A stretch of 64,000 bases of DNA from Sclerotiophoma versabilis (lineage: Eukaryota; Ascomycota; Dothideomycetes; Pleosporales; Didymellaceae): the NCBI GenBank assembly GCA_012274445.1, contig JAAROD010000033.1:1178001-1242000 (forward strand), given 5' to 3'. Under the pieces are notes generated by a model that saw only the letters and a list, made by a program, of their open reading frames with translations, was not told the DNA's origin and ran no database searches. Each line of letters begins with the position of its first letter. Position 1 is the stretch's first letter. The position numbers were made by a program, and so were the translations under genes. Shown here piece by piece: positions 1-11,596 of this stretch.

Positions 1-202
1 GCATACTAGGCGCTCGCATGCTAGGCGCCCGACTCCGGCTCCTTGCTCGAGAGGGTGCCACAGACATGTCCAGACTCTTTCTGTGTCTTCGCTTGGGCGT
101 GAAGTTGGAAGAGGTGCTAGACGGAGACGAGGGCTCGTAGCCCGACTCCGAGTCGCTGTTGGAGGAGGCCACGTTCGGTGGTTGAGCCACGGAGGTGGCC
201 GA
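1..202 (-). CDS. Partial Ser/Arg-rich reading frame running off the left edge
   Basis: On the minus strand a frame is open from 202 down to the window edge (about 67 codons), bounded upstream by a TAA at 203-205. It encodes a low-complexity Ser/Pro/Arg-rich segment: an acidic SDSESGYEPSSPSS-like stretch, a basic KRRHRK patch, and a tandem RAPSM-RAPSM repeat at the very edge. No ATG opens it. It would therefore be an internal or terminal exon, for example entered at the pyrimidine-rich acceptor whose AG lies at 156-157 (exon from 155 down). The composition resembles disordered tails of fungal regulatory proteins, but no family is recognisable. It could also be chance open sequence. Confidence 0.4.
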
Positions 203-205
203 TTA

Positions 206-1673
206 TCCTGAAGAATTACACGGCCAAGGCTGGTGGTTGGCCTGCAGTCTGGTGATGTAGTGTTTGGTGCGCCGGCTGGTAATTGTCGTTGGTTGCTATG
301 CAGACGTAGGCCCAAGTATCGTCCTGGATTCAAACAGATATTATGCGGTCACTCGGAATGTGTTGCGATACTCGAATACTTCTCAAATGTCCAGCTCTCG
401 CCAAAAGCCGCCGCGTCGTCAATTAGGTGGCCCTCCCAGCCGTCGTAAGCTCCAGATCTCAAAGTCCAGTTCAGCCTCGCCAGAAGACCCTTGCAGCACC
501 CGAGGTCGACTGCAACAACGTTGGAAGACTGCGGTTCGCCAATCTCACGCAGTCACTCTTGCATAGCCGCAGAGCAAAACAGAACCAAGGAGAGGGAGAG
601 ACTGCGCGCATGTGCGCTCTTACATGCGTGGTTGGGCTGTCTTTTCTGCAAATGCGGATGGCGCCCAGTTGATCTGAGCGTCACGGTTTCCCAGCCTCCT
701 CATGCGAACGCTTGTTCGCAACTCTGTATACACAGCGAACAGAAGTTTTGGCCAAGGGTTGCCTCATGGATTTACAGAGTCACAGACTTTTTTGCAGTGT
801 TGCGTTGGCTGTACCCCACTATGCTACATGAAACAAAGTGAAGCTGCGCGTACAGCTGGCAGAGCTTCTCCATACCGAGACTGACCGCCATCTCCATGGC
901 TTCCGTACTCGCCGAGCGCACACGTTCCCGTATCCACCTAGGATCGCCTGGTCATCAGGCACGATTCGCGGCTCAGGCTCGGGCTCCATTAAAAACAGTA
1001 TCCGGTGAGGGACCCAGTGCGGCATGCATAAGCAGCTTTTAGAGGCACGCAATGGAGCGCAAAAGGTGAGGGATTCATGTGGGGGAGCCCCATCTAACGT
1101 GCAGAAAAGGCCCTAGCGAAGTCCCGAAGTCGTGTTCGAGAACACAAAGCGGATCGCGCAGAGTCAAGATGGTGGAGGTCAATTGTCAAGGTATCAACTG
1201 TTCTTCCAATTTGGAGATGACTTTTGTCTACATGGTCCAGTTCGATCTTGTGCGGAAAATTGGTCGCAACCCTATCGCGACAGCTCGCGATACACAACTC
1301 CGTGATAAACATACATGCGCCGAGTAACAACCAGTGCCTCAGACCAAATATGACATATCCAGTCAAACCTATACACTCAAACACGACAACTATCGTACAG
1401 TATCCTAAGGACTCCCACATGGCAGGTGGGGTGCCTCCACTGGACTCCGTTGCTGTATGCCAACAGCCAGAGTGTGTGATGCAACACGCAAACGACTGCA
1501 TGTAAAAATCCATCTACTAAACAATGCGCCTGCGAAAACAGGAAGAGAAGAAAATGGACATGACTAGATGAGAGGAAATAAATAAAAATGTAGCCCGTAG
1601 ATGAGACAGATGATGCGTAGGGAAATCGTCAAAATCGTGTGCTGGAATAGATGGTGCGATGGTTGCGGACGGC
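206..1673. other. Intergenic region with no supported gene
   Basis: Short overlapping frames occur on both strands, but none has a protein-like composition, good splice context or a recognisable family. The minus-strand frame at about 1094-1513 has Cys-rich, membrane-like content but lies directly 3' of the GDS1-like gene on the same strand and is more likely downstream transcribed or untranslated DNA. No tRNA or repeat was seen. Confidence 0.5.
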
Positions 1674-2961
1674 CTAATAGCCACCGAACATCTCTTCAAG
1701 CTCATCGAGCTCGATGTTCTCTGGACTCCGCATGTCTGACCAGCTCCAGTCGATGTCGGCAATCTCGAGTTTTACCTCGTGCGGCTTAACCATAGGTGGG
1801 GGCATTTCCAGGTGAAACGCCTGTGATTTCAGGGCGGGGCTATCGACAGAGAAGTCGAACGAAGAGCTTGCCATGTGGCCAAAAAGAGCGGCAGCGGCTT
1901 CTGAATTCTTGCGCGCAGCAAGCTCTTCTGTTTCCTCGATCGACTGGGCAACGTCGTCCATGCAGACATCGGCAGCTTGGGTGGGCTCTACAGACATGCT
2001 TGCAGAACGTTCGCGCTCACGATGGGCCGCTTCTTGCTTTTTCCGCTCTTGTTGCAGGAACGAGGCGGTCATGGTGAACTCGCGCTCTTCTTTCTCCAGC
2101 GGCGGCGATTGGGCACGGCGGTTGTGGGCGATGTTTGCGATGGTGGGAGGGTGAACTTGGCTTGAGAAGGCATCTGCGCTGCCACTTTCGTTGTAGTCGG
2201 ACAGGTCCAGCTCGGGCGAGGGAGACATGCGGGCTCTCGCGCGCGCATCCATGTCCTCTTCTTCAGAGGCGCCCGAGGATAGAGAAGGGGTAACAATGCG
2301 CGGCATGATTGCGCCGTTTGAGCCATCGGCAGGAATCGGCTGGTGGGGCGTGGTGGTGAGGAAGTAGTAGACGCGCTTCGGGTGGGTGCCGACGAGCTTC
2401 TTGTCGAGGGGACACCTTGAGAGTGCGGTCCATGTGCGCTTGAGGTAGGTAGCCAATCGCGAGGAGATGATGGCGGCAGGGTTCGCAGAGCTGTCAGGCG
2501 TCAGTATGAAGGGCTCACCACTTGGCACAGGCGGGCTGTTGTGGAGCGTACCTCTCGACAATGGGAATCGTGGGCGACAGCACTGTCGCAAGCTCCTTGA
2601 GCAGGTGGGGACGGTTTCCGGTCTTCTCGAGCTGCTCGATGACGCCGACGACGATCTCGTCATCGATGCCTTGTGTGTCGACCTTTGCCTGGCCAGACGC
2701 GCCGCCGGGCGAGGGTGGCGGCGTGTCTGCCACGCGCCCGGAGCTTTTCGGTCGCTGCTCATCGAAGGCACGCAGGGGGAGGGTGTTGGAGGGCGAGGTG
2801 AGCGAGGATGTGCTGGAGCCCGAGTGCGAGCGTTTCTGCTTCTTCGCTGGTTGCTGCATGTCGGCGGTCGAAGGCGGTGAGCGCGCAGACCGAGGCCCTC
2901 CAGGGATCGCGATGCCCAGGGACGGCAGCGAGAGCGATTTCCGGCGGGTGTTGTAGCCCAT
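1674..2961 (-). CDS. GDS1-type winged-helix domain protein
   Basis: The model is complement(join(1674..2490,2552..2961)), one 61-nt intron, 408 aa. The N-terminus is Ser-rich and basic with an NLS-like KKQKRS patch near residue 37. Residues of about 90-160 form the GDS1 winged-helix region: IDDEIVVGVIEQLEKTGNRPHLLKEL, then after the intron a segment ending KRVYYFLTT. The intron splits this domain in phase 2, and splicing restores continuous family-like sequence (VERSSANPAAIISSRL), which supports the boundary. The C-terminal half is acidic and disordered and ends in a Trp-containing acidic segment. GDS1-family proteins are probable nuclear DNA-binding or transcription-associated factors; the yeast name comes from a nuclear-mitochondrial genetic interaction. 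The target genes are unknown. A start at 2961 is the first in-frame ATG. Confidence 0.8.
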
Positions 2962-3285
2962 TGTGCGTCGCGCCGATGCAGCGTCGCAGCGGTCGCGTAG
3001 GAGGTCGGACGAGGATGGCCCGGGGAAACAGGCAAGTGTCGAGGCTGGCAGCGGCGATGCAGCAAAAAATGCTGTTGCTGCGCGGATGCCAGGGGCGACG
3101 ATTGGTTCGCGGAATGCACAAGCAACCAGCAGCCTCTACGTGACTGGCTGCAACGGCGAATATGCACGCAAGGTGGCGTGCGGCGTGCGGCGTGGGACGT
3201 GCGACGTTCTGCCTGCACTGCAGCTAGTAGTGATATATGGAAGAAGGGGGTGTTGAATTAGGTGTGAATAGGGTGACGGGCGCGA

Positions 3286-3312
3286 CGGGCGATGGGCGAT
3301 GGGCGATGGGCG
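3286..3312. repeat. GATGGGC-type short tandem repeat
   Basis: Three to four copies of a seven-base unit (GATGGGC and close variants) lie upstream of the GDS1-like gene. This is a simple microsatellite-like array with no further function visible. Confidence 0.8.
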
Positions 3313-3479
3313 CTGAGAGTTGCAGTCCGGCGGCACTCTTCTGACGACACACCTCCTGACGACGGTTGCGTAACGCGGCGACGGCGACTGGCTGGCTGAG
3401 CACAAGCCAGCAACAGCGATGCAATGGCGCGAGACAGCTAAGTTCGCAACGGCACCACGAATGTCACGGCTTTGGGCGA

Positions 3480-3518
3480 GTGCAGGTGCAGGTGCAAGTG
3501 CAAGTGCAAGTGCAAGTG
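3480..3518. repeat. Hexanucleotide tandem repeat GTGCA(A/G)
   Basis: About six consecutive copies of a six-base unit, first GTGCAG and then GTGCAA. It is a multiple-of-three array, but the frame containing it (Cys/Lys alternation) is not a convincing gene. It is probably a simple-sequence repeat in the distal promoter region of the GDS1-like gene. Confidence 0.85.
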
Positions 3519-5379
3519 TGTTGAACAGATGAACGGTCCCTGGGAGAGTTCGAGGGGAGATGAGAGGAAGGGGTGCGATGAAGGGAGGGAACGGAGGGTA
3601 GGTGGAGCAGTGCTGAAGAAAGTGCGACTAGGCTGCCTAGTGAAGCCGTGCGTCGACGTAGGGTGAAAGTGTACGGGCGAGTCCAGGGATGTTGCTTTCG
3701 GTCCGCCAGACTTATGACAGCATGCTAACTCTACTCAGTAGAGCCCTCTTGGGCCGTTTTTGCTCGCCGCTGCTGCTGCCAGGGGCTGGAGGGCACGACT
3801 GTTGCCATCCGCGCCACGCCTGCCATGCCTCTCTTTGTTCCCCAACAGCAACACCGCGGACGCAGGTGGAGCGCAATGGTACGTACTCAGATCTACGGCA
3901 GCCCACCGCGCGACATGAGGCCCGTCCTTGCGCCTTGCAGTGGGGAGGTCGTCCCAGGCGACGGTCGCTGGTCCAGTGCCCGCGCAGCCAAACAGCGAGC
4001 AGATGCAGCGCTCCCTCACCTCCATCCGTGACTTCATGCCCATCAACGCCCATCCTCATCCAACGGCTGCCAATCCCTGCCGTCTGCATCAGGACGGGCC
4101 GCCAGTTGCTGGCCGCGAGCTGGCCGCGAGCTGACCGCCTCACCTCCCCTTCCCGCGCAGCAGAATGGGCAAACGGCCTTCACGCGACTGGTTGCACACC
4201 TTCCAAGATCTGATGCTTTGTGCATATCATCTTGACCCAGCATGCAGGCACCCCCTGCGCACCTCTAGCCTAAAACCGGGTGCTGCAGAGCTTAGCCCCA
4301 TGTGCCTCGCAGGGGTATCCCAAGCGGTGAGCTAACCGCTCGAAAAAACTTTCTGGATTTTTTCCCTCCGGACGCGAGAACCATCGTTTTCGCCGACCCA
4401 GCAACTGAGTCTGCCCGGTGCTGCGCAGAGACTTCAGCCCGTTCCTACACCTTCTAGCCAGTCGCAACCGGGCTACGTCCGGCAACTGCTGCAGGGCGCG
4501 CAAGACAAGTGCGTGCGCTGCGCAATGCTGCCAGACATGCCCTTTGCGGAAACTGCGGTTTCACAACCTCTCCACCTGCATCGCTCTCTTCCGCTCAAAC
4601 ACGCACGCGACGTGCCACCACGTCCCGGTGATTGGCAGCGGGACCTGCACCTTGTGCAATGCAGCTCGCCCGATTGGGCCTAGGCAGGTCCGGTCTGCAG
4701 CCCACGCAGCGTCACTTATGTGGGGTATCGCGCGCTGAACTTTGGCTAGCACGCAAACAACGACCGGAAGCGCTACGCCGCTCCCCAGACGAAGGCGGGC
4801 GATGGGAGGAATCAGGAAGCTGCGAGCTGCTCTTCACCGCGATCTTGGTGTTGCAGAAGAGCGGTGTTTGCTGCATTTGCATGCATCCCAGTCAGCGAGC
4901 GCGCTGGTCGATGCACGTCAGCGCTCTCAGCGTACTCGGCATCGCGATGATTACGAGCAGTGAGCTCATGGTCGCTGGATGCGCGTTATCAGCTTGGAGC
5001 TTGACGCGCAAGCGATAGGTGCTGTTCAAAGTTTGGATGTCTCGCCTCCCGCTTTCGGGGTAGAATGATGTTTATTGTCCGTATTCGTCGCAGACGAACT
5101 CGCTTGACCTGCTGCTTGTACGCACCACTCGGAACATCTCAGATCAACCCCTCCTTCACAGCAGAGCACGACGGAACTTGACGTCGCTGGGACGTCGACA
5201 ACCACACCAGCAACGAGCAAGCGCTGCGTTCGAGAACTCTATTCTTACAGCCAAGCCTCCACCTCCCCCAGAGTGGCTGAATGGGTTTTATCGAATTGCG
5301 GTTTGCTGCAGGCCTCCCCACGTCCCTAACGTCCCTAACGTCGCGGCTGCAGTGGAGGTGACACAGCAAAGTCGACGTC

Positions 5380-6480
5380 TCATCGCCAGAGCGACCACCA
5401 CGGCTTTTGTGTCACCAAACACTCGGTCTGCGGTACAAGCGGCTGCTGCTCACCAGTGGCAGTGTCGGCTGTCTTCTTCCGCAGACCCTTCCGCGGCTTC
5501 AGCTCTAACCACCATGTCGTGCCGAAGTTGTACCTTTTGATGTTGACGACTTCAAGCCCACTGTCTTCAACAATCTTGCCAATGTCCTTATTCCACCAAC
5601 AACCATGCTCGTCGGCGTGGGCCGGTGCAGTCTTGTCGAGCAGGTTGTTGAGCCAGTCGTAATGCGACTTGCCGTGCTCTAGAAGTAAGATCTGGCCATT
5701 CTCGTTGGTGCAGGCCTCTATGTTCTGCAGCAGCTTCACGGGTTCTGGCGTCGAGCAGAGACCCATTGTTTCGACGACCGTGTCGTAGCCGTCTTGGGCG
5801 TCAAATGGCGGTGTGATGGGGTCTAGAGCGGATTGCCGCTTGAAGAAGACACGGCTGAAGTACTCCTTGTGTGTGTCGTTCCATTTCCGCCTCGCAACCT
5901 CCAACATGGGTGCACTCGAGTCGAGCAATGTCACTGTTGCGCATTGCTTCGTGTTGTAGTATGGTATGTTCCTGCCAGTCCCCACAGCTACCTCTAGCAC
6001 ATGTCCTCTTGCTAGCTTGGTGAGCTTTTTGCGCTTCGATGTAAGCAACAGGAGTGTTTCTGAGGTGTCGACCTTCTCGTCGTAGCCCTCAGCCTCCTTG
6101 TCAAACCGGTCTGTGAGGTCTGCTGGTAGATCCTTGATATCAACGTCGCGCGTCAACGAGGCATACAGCATGAAACCGTACATTCCGAGACCGAATGCGA
6201 CCAGGCCGACACCAAACATGGGCCACTGTCTCCATCTCCGCAGCTTTGCCTGATGTTGTTCCGATGCTAATTGCTCGTCTGATAGCCGTTGCAGGTCTCG
6301 GATCTTCGGTCGCGCTGCCCACACCTTTCGAATTGCCTCTTCTGGTGTCTGCTTAGGGTCTGGTTTCGAGAGATCGTATGGTGACTGGACCGGTGTTCTC
6401 CTGTTCAGAGGAAGCGCGCGTCTGACTGGCACCGCTTTGGTCGTCGGTAATGCTCGCGGTGGCTTCGGTATCTTCGCCAT
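5380..6480 (-). CDS. OMS1: OMS1-like mitochondrial inner-membrane methyltransferase
   Basis: Single-exon gene, 366 aa, start at 6480. The N-terminus is basic, Pro/Arg-rich and poor in acidic residues, as in a mitochondrial presequence. A hydrophobic segment around residues 86-108 (WPMFGVGLVAFGLGMYGFML) is the single membrane anchor. The C-terminal half is a class I SAM-dependent methyltransferase: motif I VLEVAVGTGRNIPYY at about 159-173, an acidic post-I strand (VTLLDSSAPML), and motif II-like YDTVVETMGLCS. Yeast Oms1 is an inner-membrane protein that suppresses a respiratory oxa1 defect; its methyl acceptor is not settled. The gene diverges from the FAD oxidase through a 295-bp shared upstream region. 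Confidence 0.88.
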   Translation of the reverse strand: MAKIPKPPRALPTTKAVPVRRALPLNRRTPVQSPYDLSKPDPKQTPEEAIRKVWAARPKIRDLQRLSDEQLASEQHQAKLRRWRQWPMFGVGLVAFGLGMYGFMLYASLTRDVDIKDLPADLTDRFDKEAEGYDEKVDTSETLLLLTSKRKKLTKLARGHVLEVAVGTGRNIPYYNTKQCATVTLLDSSAPMLEVARRKWNDTHKEYFSRVFFKRQSALDPITPPFDAQDGYDTVVETMGLCSTPEPVKLLQNIEACTNENGQILLLEHGKSHYDWLNNLLDKTAPAHADEHGCWWNKDIGKIVEDSGLEVVNIKRYNFGTTWWLELKPRKGLRKKTADTATGEQQPLVPQTECLVTQKPWWSLWR

Positions 6481-6625
6481 GGTGATGCGTATGCTGTATT
6501 CGGGATTACGTGTGCAGACTGACTGTGAAATGCCGAGTTTGAAGCTATCCAGATTCTCGGGTCAACCCTTTCAAAAAGCTCAGACCAGACCCTTTCCGAG
6601 CTCTACGCCACACTACGAGGCTGCA

Positions 6626-6676
6626 GGCCGCGAACCGCGACGAACCGCGACGACATCGGAATCGGAGTCGGAGTTA
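6626..6676. repeat. Short direct repeats in the OMS1/FAD-oxidase shared promoter
   Basis: Two tandem copies of a GCGACGAACC-like decamer are followed by a GGAATCGGAGTCGGAG repeat, midway between the two divergent start codons. No known factor site is identified with confidence. Confidence 0.5.
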
Positions 6677-6775
6677 GCCCACTCTTGAAATATATGCTTG
6701 GCTGTGTAGACTGGGCCAGTTGACTCTATACTCCTCTGCTGCTCTCACTGTGTGCTCCGAGTGTCTTGTGGCCCA

Positions 6776-8251
6776 ATGTCTGCCTCCGCGTCGTCGTCTT
6801 CCACGCCCAAGATACCCAAGTCCGTCATCATCGTCGGAAGCGGTGCTTTCGGCCTCTCCACAGCATGGGCGCTATGCAGAAACCCTGAATTCACATACAC
6901 CTCAATTACCGTCGTAGATCGCCAGACATTCCCGACTCCTGACGGATCCAGTGTAAGGTGCCTTTCACGTGGTTTTGGTCGTCTTTGTCAAAGTTGCACA
7001 CACGGCCAGAAAGCGCAATCCATCCCAAAGAGGAAACAGCTTTCTTGAACACAACGCTGATCACACCACCCGCAGACTGACGCTTCCCGCATTATCCGCC
7101 CTGATTACGCCTCTCCACCCTACAACCGCCTTGCAAACATTGCGCAAGATCGCTGGCGCACCGACTTTGCGCCCGAGGAGTACCACGAGACTGGTCTCGC
7201 CTTGACAGCATGGGGCAAGGAGCAGAACTACGTACAAAAATCGCTCGAGAATGTTCGCAAGATCGGGACCGACAGAATTGAAGTTATAGATTCGCCTGAA
7301 GAGATTGGCAGAGCAGCAGGCCTTGAAGGAAAAGACGCTTGGGGCAATGGCAGCACAGGGTACGTGAACTGGAGCTCTGGCTGGGCCAACGCCGAGGGCG
7401 CCATGATCTGGCTGCGCGAGAAGATTGAGAAAATGAACCGCGTCAACTTCGTCGTCAATGGGGTGAAAAAGCTTCTCATCGACCACAAGACAAACACTGT
7501 CTCCGGCGTCCGCCTCAGTGACGGCTCAGAACTTACTGCAGACTTGACCATTCTGGCTGCGGGCGCCTGGACAGCCTCCCTCATCGACCTGCGCGGCATC
7601 TGCAAAGCCACCGGCCAAGTCATCTGCTACATGCCCATCACCGACGCCGAGCAGAAGCGTCTCGGAAACAACCCCACAATCCTCAATCTCTCTCACGGAC
7701 TATTCATCATCCCACCCTCAAACAATCTCCTTAAAGTAGCACGCCACGGCCACGGATACGTCAACCCGACCACAATTCCACACCCCGAGTCCGACGACCC
7801 TAACGAAACAATCACAACCTCCCTGCCCCGGACCGCCATCGATGACCCGAACCAAGCCGTCCCCGAAGAAGGCCAGCGTGATTTGCGCAACTTCCTCACT
7901 GCTGTCCACCCTTCCATCTCCGTTCCCAGCCGTCCCTTCACAAAGAGCAAGATCTGCTGGTACACGGATACCCGGGATGGTGATTTCTTGATCAGCTACC
8001 ACCCAAAGTACTCGGGTTTGTTTGTTGCTACGGGCGGAAGCGGGCACGGGTTTAAGTTCTTGCCGGTGATTGGAGACAGTATTTTGGAGTGTGTGCTGGG
8101 CAGAACGCCAAAGGACTTTATCGGGAAGTGGGAATGGCCGGCTGAGAGGCTGCCGGAGGAGCAGTGGCCTGGCGATGGATCGAGGGGTGGGCCTGTGGGG
8201 ATGGTGTTGGCTGAGGAAATAGCAATGAGTAAGAGCAAGAGCAAATTGTAG
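6776..8251 (+). CDS. Peroxisomal FAD-dependent amine oxidase (saccharopine/fructosyl-amino-acid oxidase type)
   Basis: The model is join(6776..6952,7076..8251), a 123-nt phase-0 intron, 450 aa. The N-terminal Rossmann FAD motif is intact (VIIVGSGAFGLSTAWAL, about residues 16-32). The body has the DAO-fold order: substrate region, a WSSGWANAEGAM segment, a second FAD-contact strand (LTILAAGAWTASLIDL), and the C-terminal GGSGHGFKFLPVIG motif typical of sarcosine/fructosyl-amine/L-saccharopine oxidases. The protein ends SKSKL, a canonical PTS1, so a peroxisomal matrix location is expected and the H2O2 produced would be handled there. The substrate (saccharopine, pipecolate, sarcosine or glycated amino acid) cannot be fixed from sequence alone. 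The start codon is chosen because the preceding frame is out of family and this ATG directly precedes the FAD motif. Confidence 0.85.
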
Positions 8252-8650
8252 AATGGTCAAAGTTCGCCGAAGGAGGCGTATAGAGAAGGTTTTTGCATTC
8301 AAAGATCGGTTGCATACGTTAGCGATCATCACAGCTCGGCGCATCATTGTTATCACAGCTCAGTACACGTCAATCAAGTCTAGTTTGAAGTTTTGCATTC
8401 AATCCGTGGTCTCGATTCGAGCATACCACTATTTAATAGAATCACCCAAGCGCCAATACAGCGCACGCTGATGCTACTTTTGAGAACTAAATACCATGTC
8501 TGAGAAATAGACATTACACACACGAAAAAAAATCAAAAAAAATCAAGCTGCCTCCTGAGCCGCACCTGACAGCATGATGGAAGGCGAAGAAAGAAGATTC
8601 GTAGCCATGCATCGCTGATAAACCTCTAGGAAAAACTCACAAAATCGAGC
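8252..8650. other. Convergent 3' intergenic region
   Basis: This stretch separates the stop codons of the FAD oxidase (plus) and the MscS-like channel (minus). A direct repeat of an A8-TC unit at about 8523-8545 lies close to the MscS stop and may be part of 3' UTR or poly(A) signalling. No gene is seen. Confidence 0.6.
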
Positions 8651-11596
8651 TTACTCCCTCTTGTACTGGAAGCGCTCAACAGGTGGACTCTGAGACCTGT
8701 AAGGGTTGTTTGAGCCGCTGGGACCGGATGCGCCGTACGGCGACCTGCCCTCTTCTTCTTCTTGCTCACGCTCGCGCTCTTCCGCCGTCATGGCAACACG
8801 CGGTCGGCTGTTGGACCTCGGTGGTGGTACCATGGTTTGGAATTGATACTCCTCAACCTGACCAGTCGAAATCGACGTCGGCGATCCTGGCGCTGTGCTA
8901 CGGTGCGTAGAGTGTGTTGGTTGCAGAGGCTGTGGTGGTGAAGCGTAGTTCGACTGCGATGGGTTCACTGAGAGAGGAAGTGGCGGTGGTCGGTTGAAGT
9001 CAGTTGACGGTCGTGTGGCGTAAGGTGAAAGAGTGGCGCCTCCCTTGCGCTTTCCAGCTGTGCTGGCCTTGTGGAGCAAGCTCTTGACCTCGTCCAGATC
9101 AGGTCGAGCGTCGGTACTGGGTCGTCCGAGGGTACTAACATCGTCGCGAGCGTTCCAGGTGTCATCACGGACGGTGTCGACTCCCGGCCTGCGGTTGGTC
9201 AAGGAGTTGATAGCGAAGTCCTCGCTCTGTACTCCAACACCAAGGTAGTCATTGCCCGTAGACTTGCCCTTGTTATTGGGGTCTTCAGGCTTGTTGAGAG
9301 GTACCATTCGTGCCTTGTCGGCGTTCATCTTGTACGCCTCATAGGCCTCACGCGCCTCGGTCGGTGGAACGCTGACAGACCATGTTGGCTTGTCTGCCGA
9401 GCCCAAGGCGGCATCCCCACCAGCTGGACCATTGATTGGAACCTTGCGCAGGGCAACAACCAATGCGCACATGAACTTCGATCGTCGGGATGCGCGGAGA
9501 GACTCGTTTGACCAATTGCCTTTGAAGCGGATCTCGACGCGGAGCTCAAGCTTGTTCATTTCGGCAATACTGATGACCTCAATCTCTGTATCAGGATAGA
9601 AGTCGCGGCTGTTGACGGGATCACGGAGGAAGGACTGCATTTCAACCTTGAGAAGGTTGATATCCTCGAAAGAAGTGCCGAAATCGCAGAAGACAGAAAC
9701 CTGCTCGCGCATAGATTTGCTTCGTGTGATGTTCTCTACCCACAGAGCGTTCAACACGATGTTGGGAATTTGGACCGTCTTACCGTTAGTAACGCGTTTA
9801 AAGACCGTGTATAACAGAGCGATGTGCTCAACAGTGAGCTGCTCTGATGTGATATCGACGCGGTCACCGATATCGAAAGGGTGCTTGACAAACAGGAAGA
9901 TGCAAGAACCAAGAACCTCCTGGGCAGTCGTGGCGAAGACGAAAGAAAGAGACAGAAGAGCCGTGGCGGATGTAGTCAGAGTGCCGACGAAGCTGGGACT
10001 GAGGAAAGCGACGAAAACGAAGATGCAGACGATGAAGACGATGGTGAACAACAAACCGTCAAGGGCGTTGATGGCAGCATCAACATCGTGCATGCTGGAG
10101 TTGATAGCCTTGCGCTGTCGGCCAATTTCGGTTACAGTCAGAATCATCTCGTCCAGGCTGATATCACCGTTCCCATCACGGTCAAGTGATGCAAAACACT
10201 CCTCAGCTTCTTCTGCGCGTCCAGGACCCATAACTTCAATGAGATCTTCCTGGTAAAGTTCGTTTTTGCCTTCGACAACAAAAGACATCCAAATGCGCTT
10301 AGCCAGAGCTTCAGCAGAACGGTTTCTCTCCAGAGCGGTAAGAACGATGGAGTGGGCAGAGTTGACGTCGAAAACCTTTTTGCCCGTGATCTCAGAGGCG
10401 ATGGTTCCGAAAACAGAGGTGACCTTGTCTCCAATACGACCGACATCACGACCAACTTCCTGGACAAGGCGCATGGGGGTACGTGTGCCGGAGCGGCCCT
10501 TCTTGGATGTACCCTTCTTGCTACCTGGGAGAAGGTCAAGAAGTGTGTCCTGGATGGTATAGTCCTCCTCAGCAAACTCATTGCAGTAGGCTGGGAACAG
10601 TGCTCGGGATGCATCGTAAAGAACACCTAGAAGATAGATGCTGCGCTTCGACTCCTGGATCTTCTGGTCGAACTGCTTGCGGTGGTAGCTGATACTAATC
10701 AACTGGATCAAGACGCGCTCGGCAAGGATGATTACGGTACAGACCAACAAGGCAAGTAGAACGGACTGCGTCTTGCCGTACCATGCTGGGTTTGCACCTC
10801 CATGTGTCTCCTTGTACTGGTCTAGGACTATAACGAGCTGTTCACTGATTAGCGCCATCCTCATGGCTCTGCGAAGAGACTTACTCCGGGAAATGTAGCT
10901 TGGTTGACAACCATCCAGAGAACGAACGACAAAGGCTTCTCGACAGCGCGCAGAAGCAGAGCGTATTTCTTGACGCCAGGGCTGACGACACCGATGAGGA
11001 ATTCGAATAAATTAGGAAGGAAGTGGGCGACAATCTTCATAACCCAGAAACTGAGCCAGACTAGTAGAGTTGTTAGCGAGAGTGTTTGACAAGGCAGCGT
11101 TTAGCATAAACGTACTAATTTCGATCCAGATCCAGAACCTCCTCTGATCTGTGTTGCCAATGCTTCCCGTGATGACCTTTGTTTGCGACAGAATGATAGG
11201 AATGGCCAGTAGGAGGGCGACCGGGGCGACGTAGATCATGTAACGCGTAACAATGCTGAAGTTTAGGATTTTGGTGTAGAGACGGCCCATCTTGTTCAGG
11301 GCAGTCTTCTCCTGCCCAGCAACCTCACGGGGTGGCAGCGGGGCGCCAGTCCTCGAGTCGACCTTGGCCAGCTGCCGGCGTCCCCTCGTGGACAAGCCAT
11401 TGAACATGCCGCCCTTCTCTGACTGCTTCTCCTCGGATGTGGGCGACGGTGTGTGGCTAACCACGGTCTGTAGTGGGATGTCATTGCCTCGGTTGGCCAT
11501 GTTGTCGTCGTCCCTGACGGCGTTGAGTGGCTGGAAGCCGTGGTTGGACAGGCGGAACGACCTCTGGGAAGGGGAGCGGTGGGAATGGCCTGTCAT
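8651..11596 (-). CDS. MscS-family mechanosensitive channel with EF-hand (Msy1/Msy2 type)
   Basis: The model is complement(join(8651..10837,10885..11060,11116..11596)), introns 47 and 55 nt, 947 aa. The cytosolic N-terminus (about 110 aa) is polar. A first membrane segment (MIYVAPVALLLAIPIIL) is followed by several more around residues 150-260. A complete EF-hand loop (DRDGNGDISLDE) lies at roughly residues 445-456, just before the MscS core: pore-lining helices GLLFTIVFIVCIFVFVAF and TTSATALLSLSFVFATTAQEVLG, then the beta domain FDIGDRVDI and QIPNIVL. The C-terminus (about 250 aa) is disordered. Fission yeast Msy1 and Msy2 with this architecture are ER calcium-release channels acting in hypo-osmotic shock; ER location and calcium control are inferred from them. 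The 47-nt intron must end at the second AG, because the first would put a TGA in frame. Confidence 0.9.

Larger units (their letters stand above)
2962..5379. other. GC-rich intergenic region, 2.4 kb, no supported gene
   Basis: The stretch lies between the 5' end of the GDS1-like gene and the 3' end of OMS1. Several 100-170 codon frames exist on both strands at about 3.7-4.2 kb, but they overlap each other, are rich in Arg/Pro/Cys/Ser, and look like GC-driven open frames. Two short tandem arrays (3286-3312 and 3480-3518) are the only structure seen. A long 5' UTR of the GDS1-like gene may occupy the left part. Confidence 0.55.

Noticed and set aside
1094..1513. 139-codon minus-strand ORF with membrane-like segments
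   Set aside because: Lies 3' of the GDS1-like gene on the same strand, has no family match recognised and high Cys/His content; antisense of other frames explains it.
3689..4213. 174-codon plus-strand frame and overlapping 143-codon minus frame
   Set aside because: They overlap on opposite strands in GC-rich DNA, have Arg/Pro/Cys-rich composition and no family signature; most likely chance open frames.
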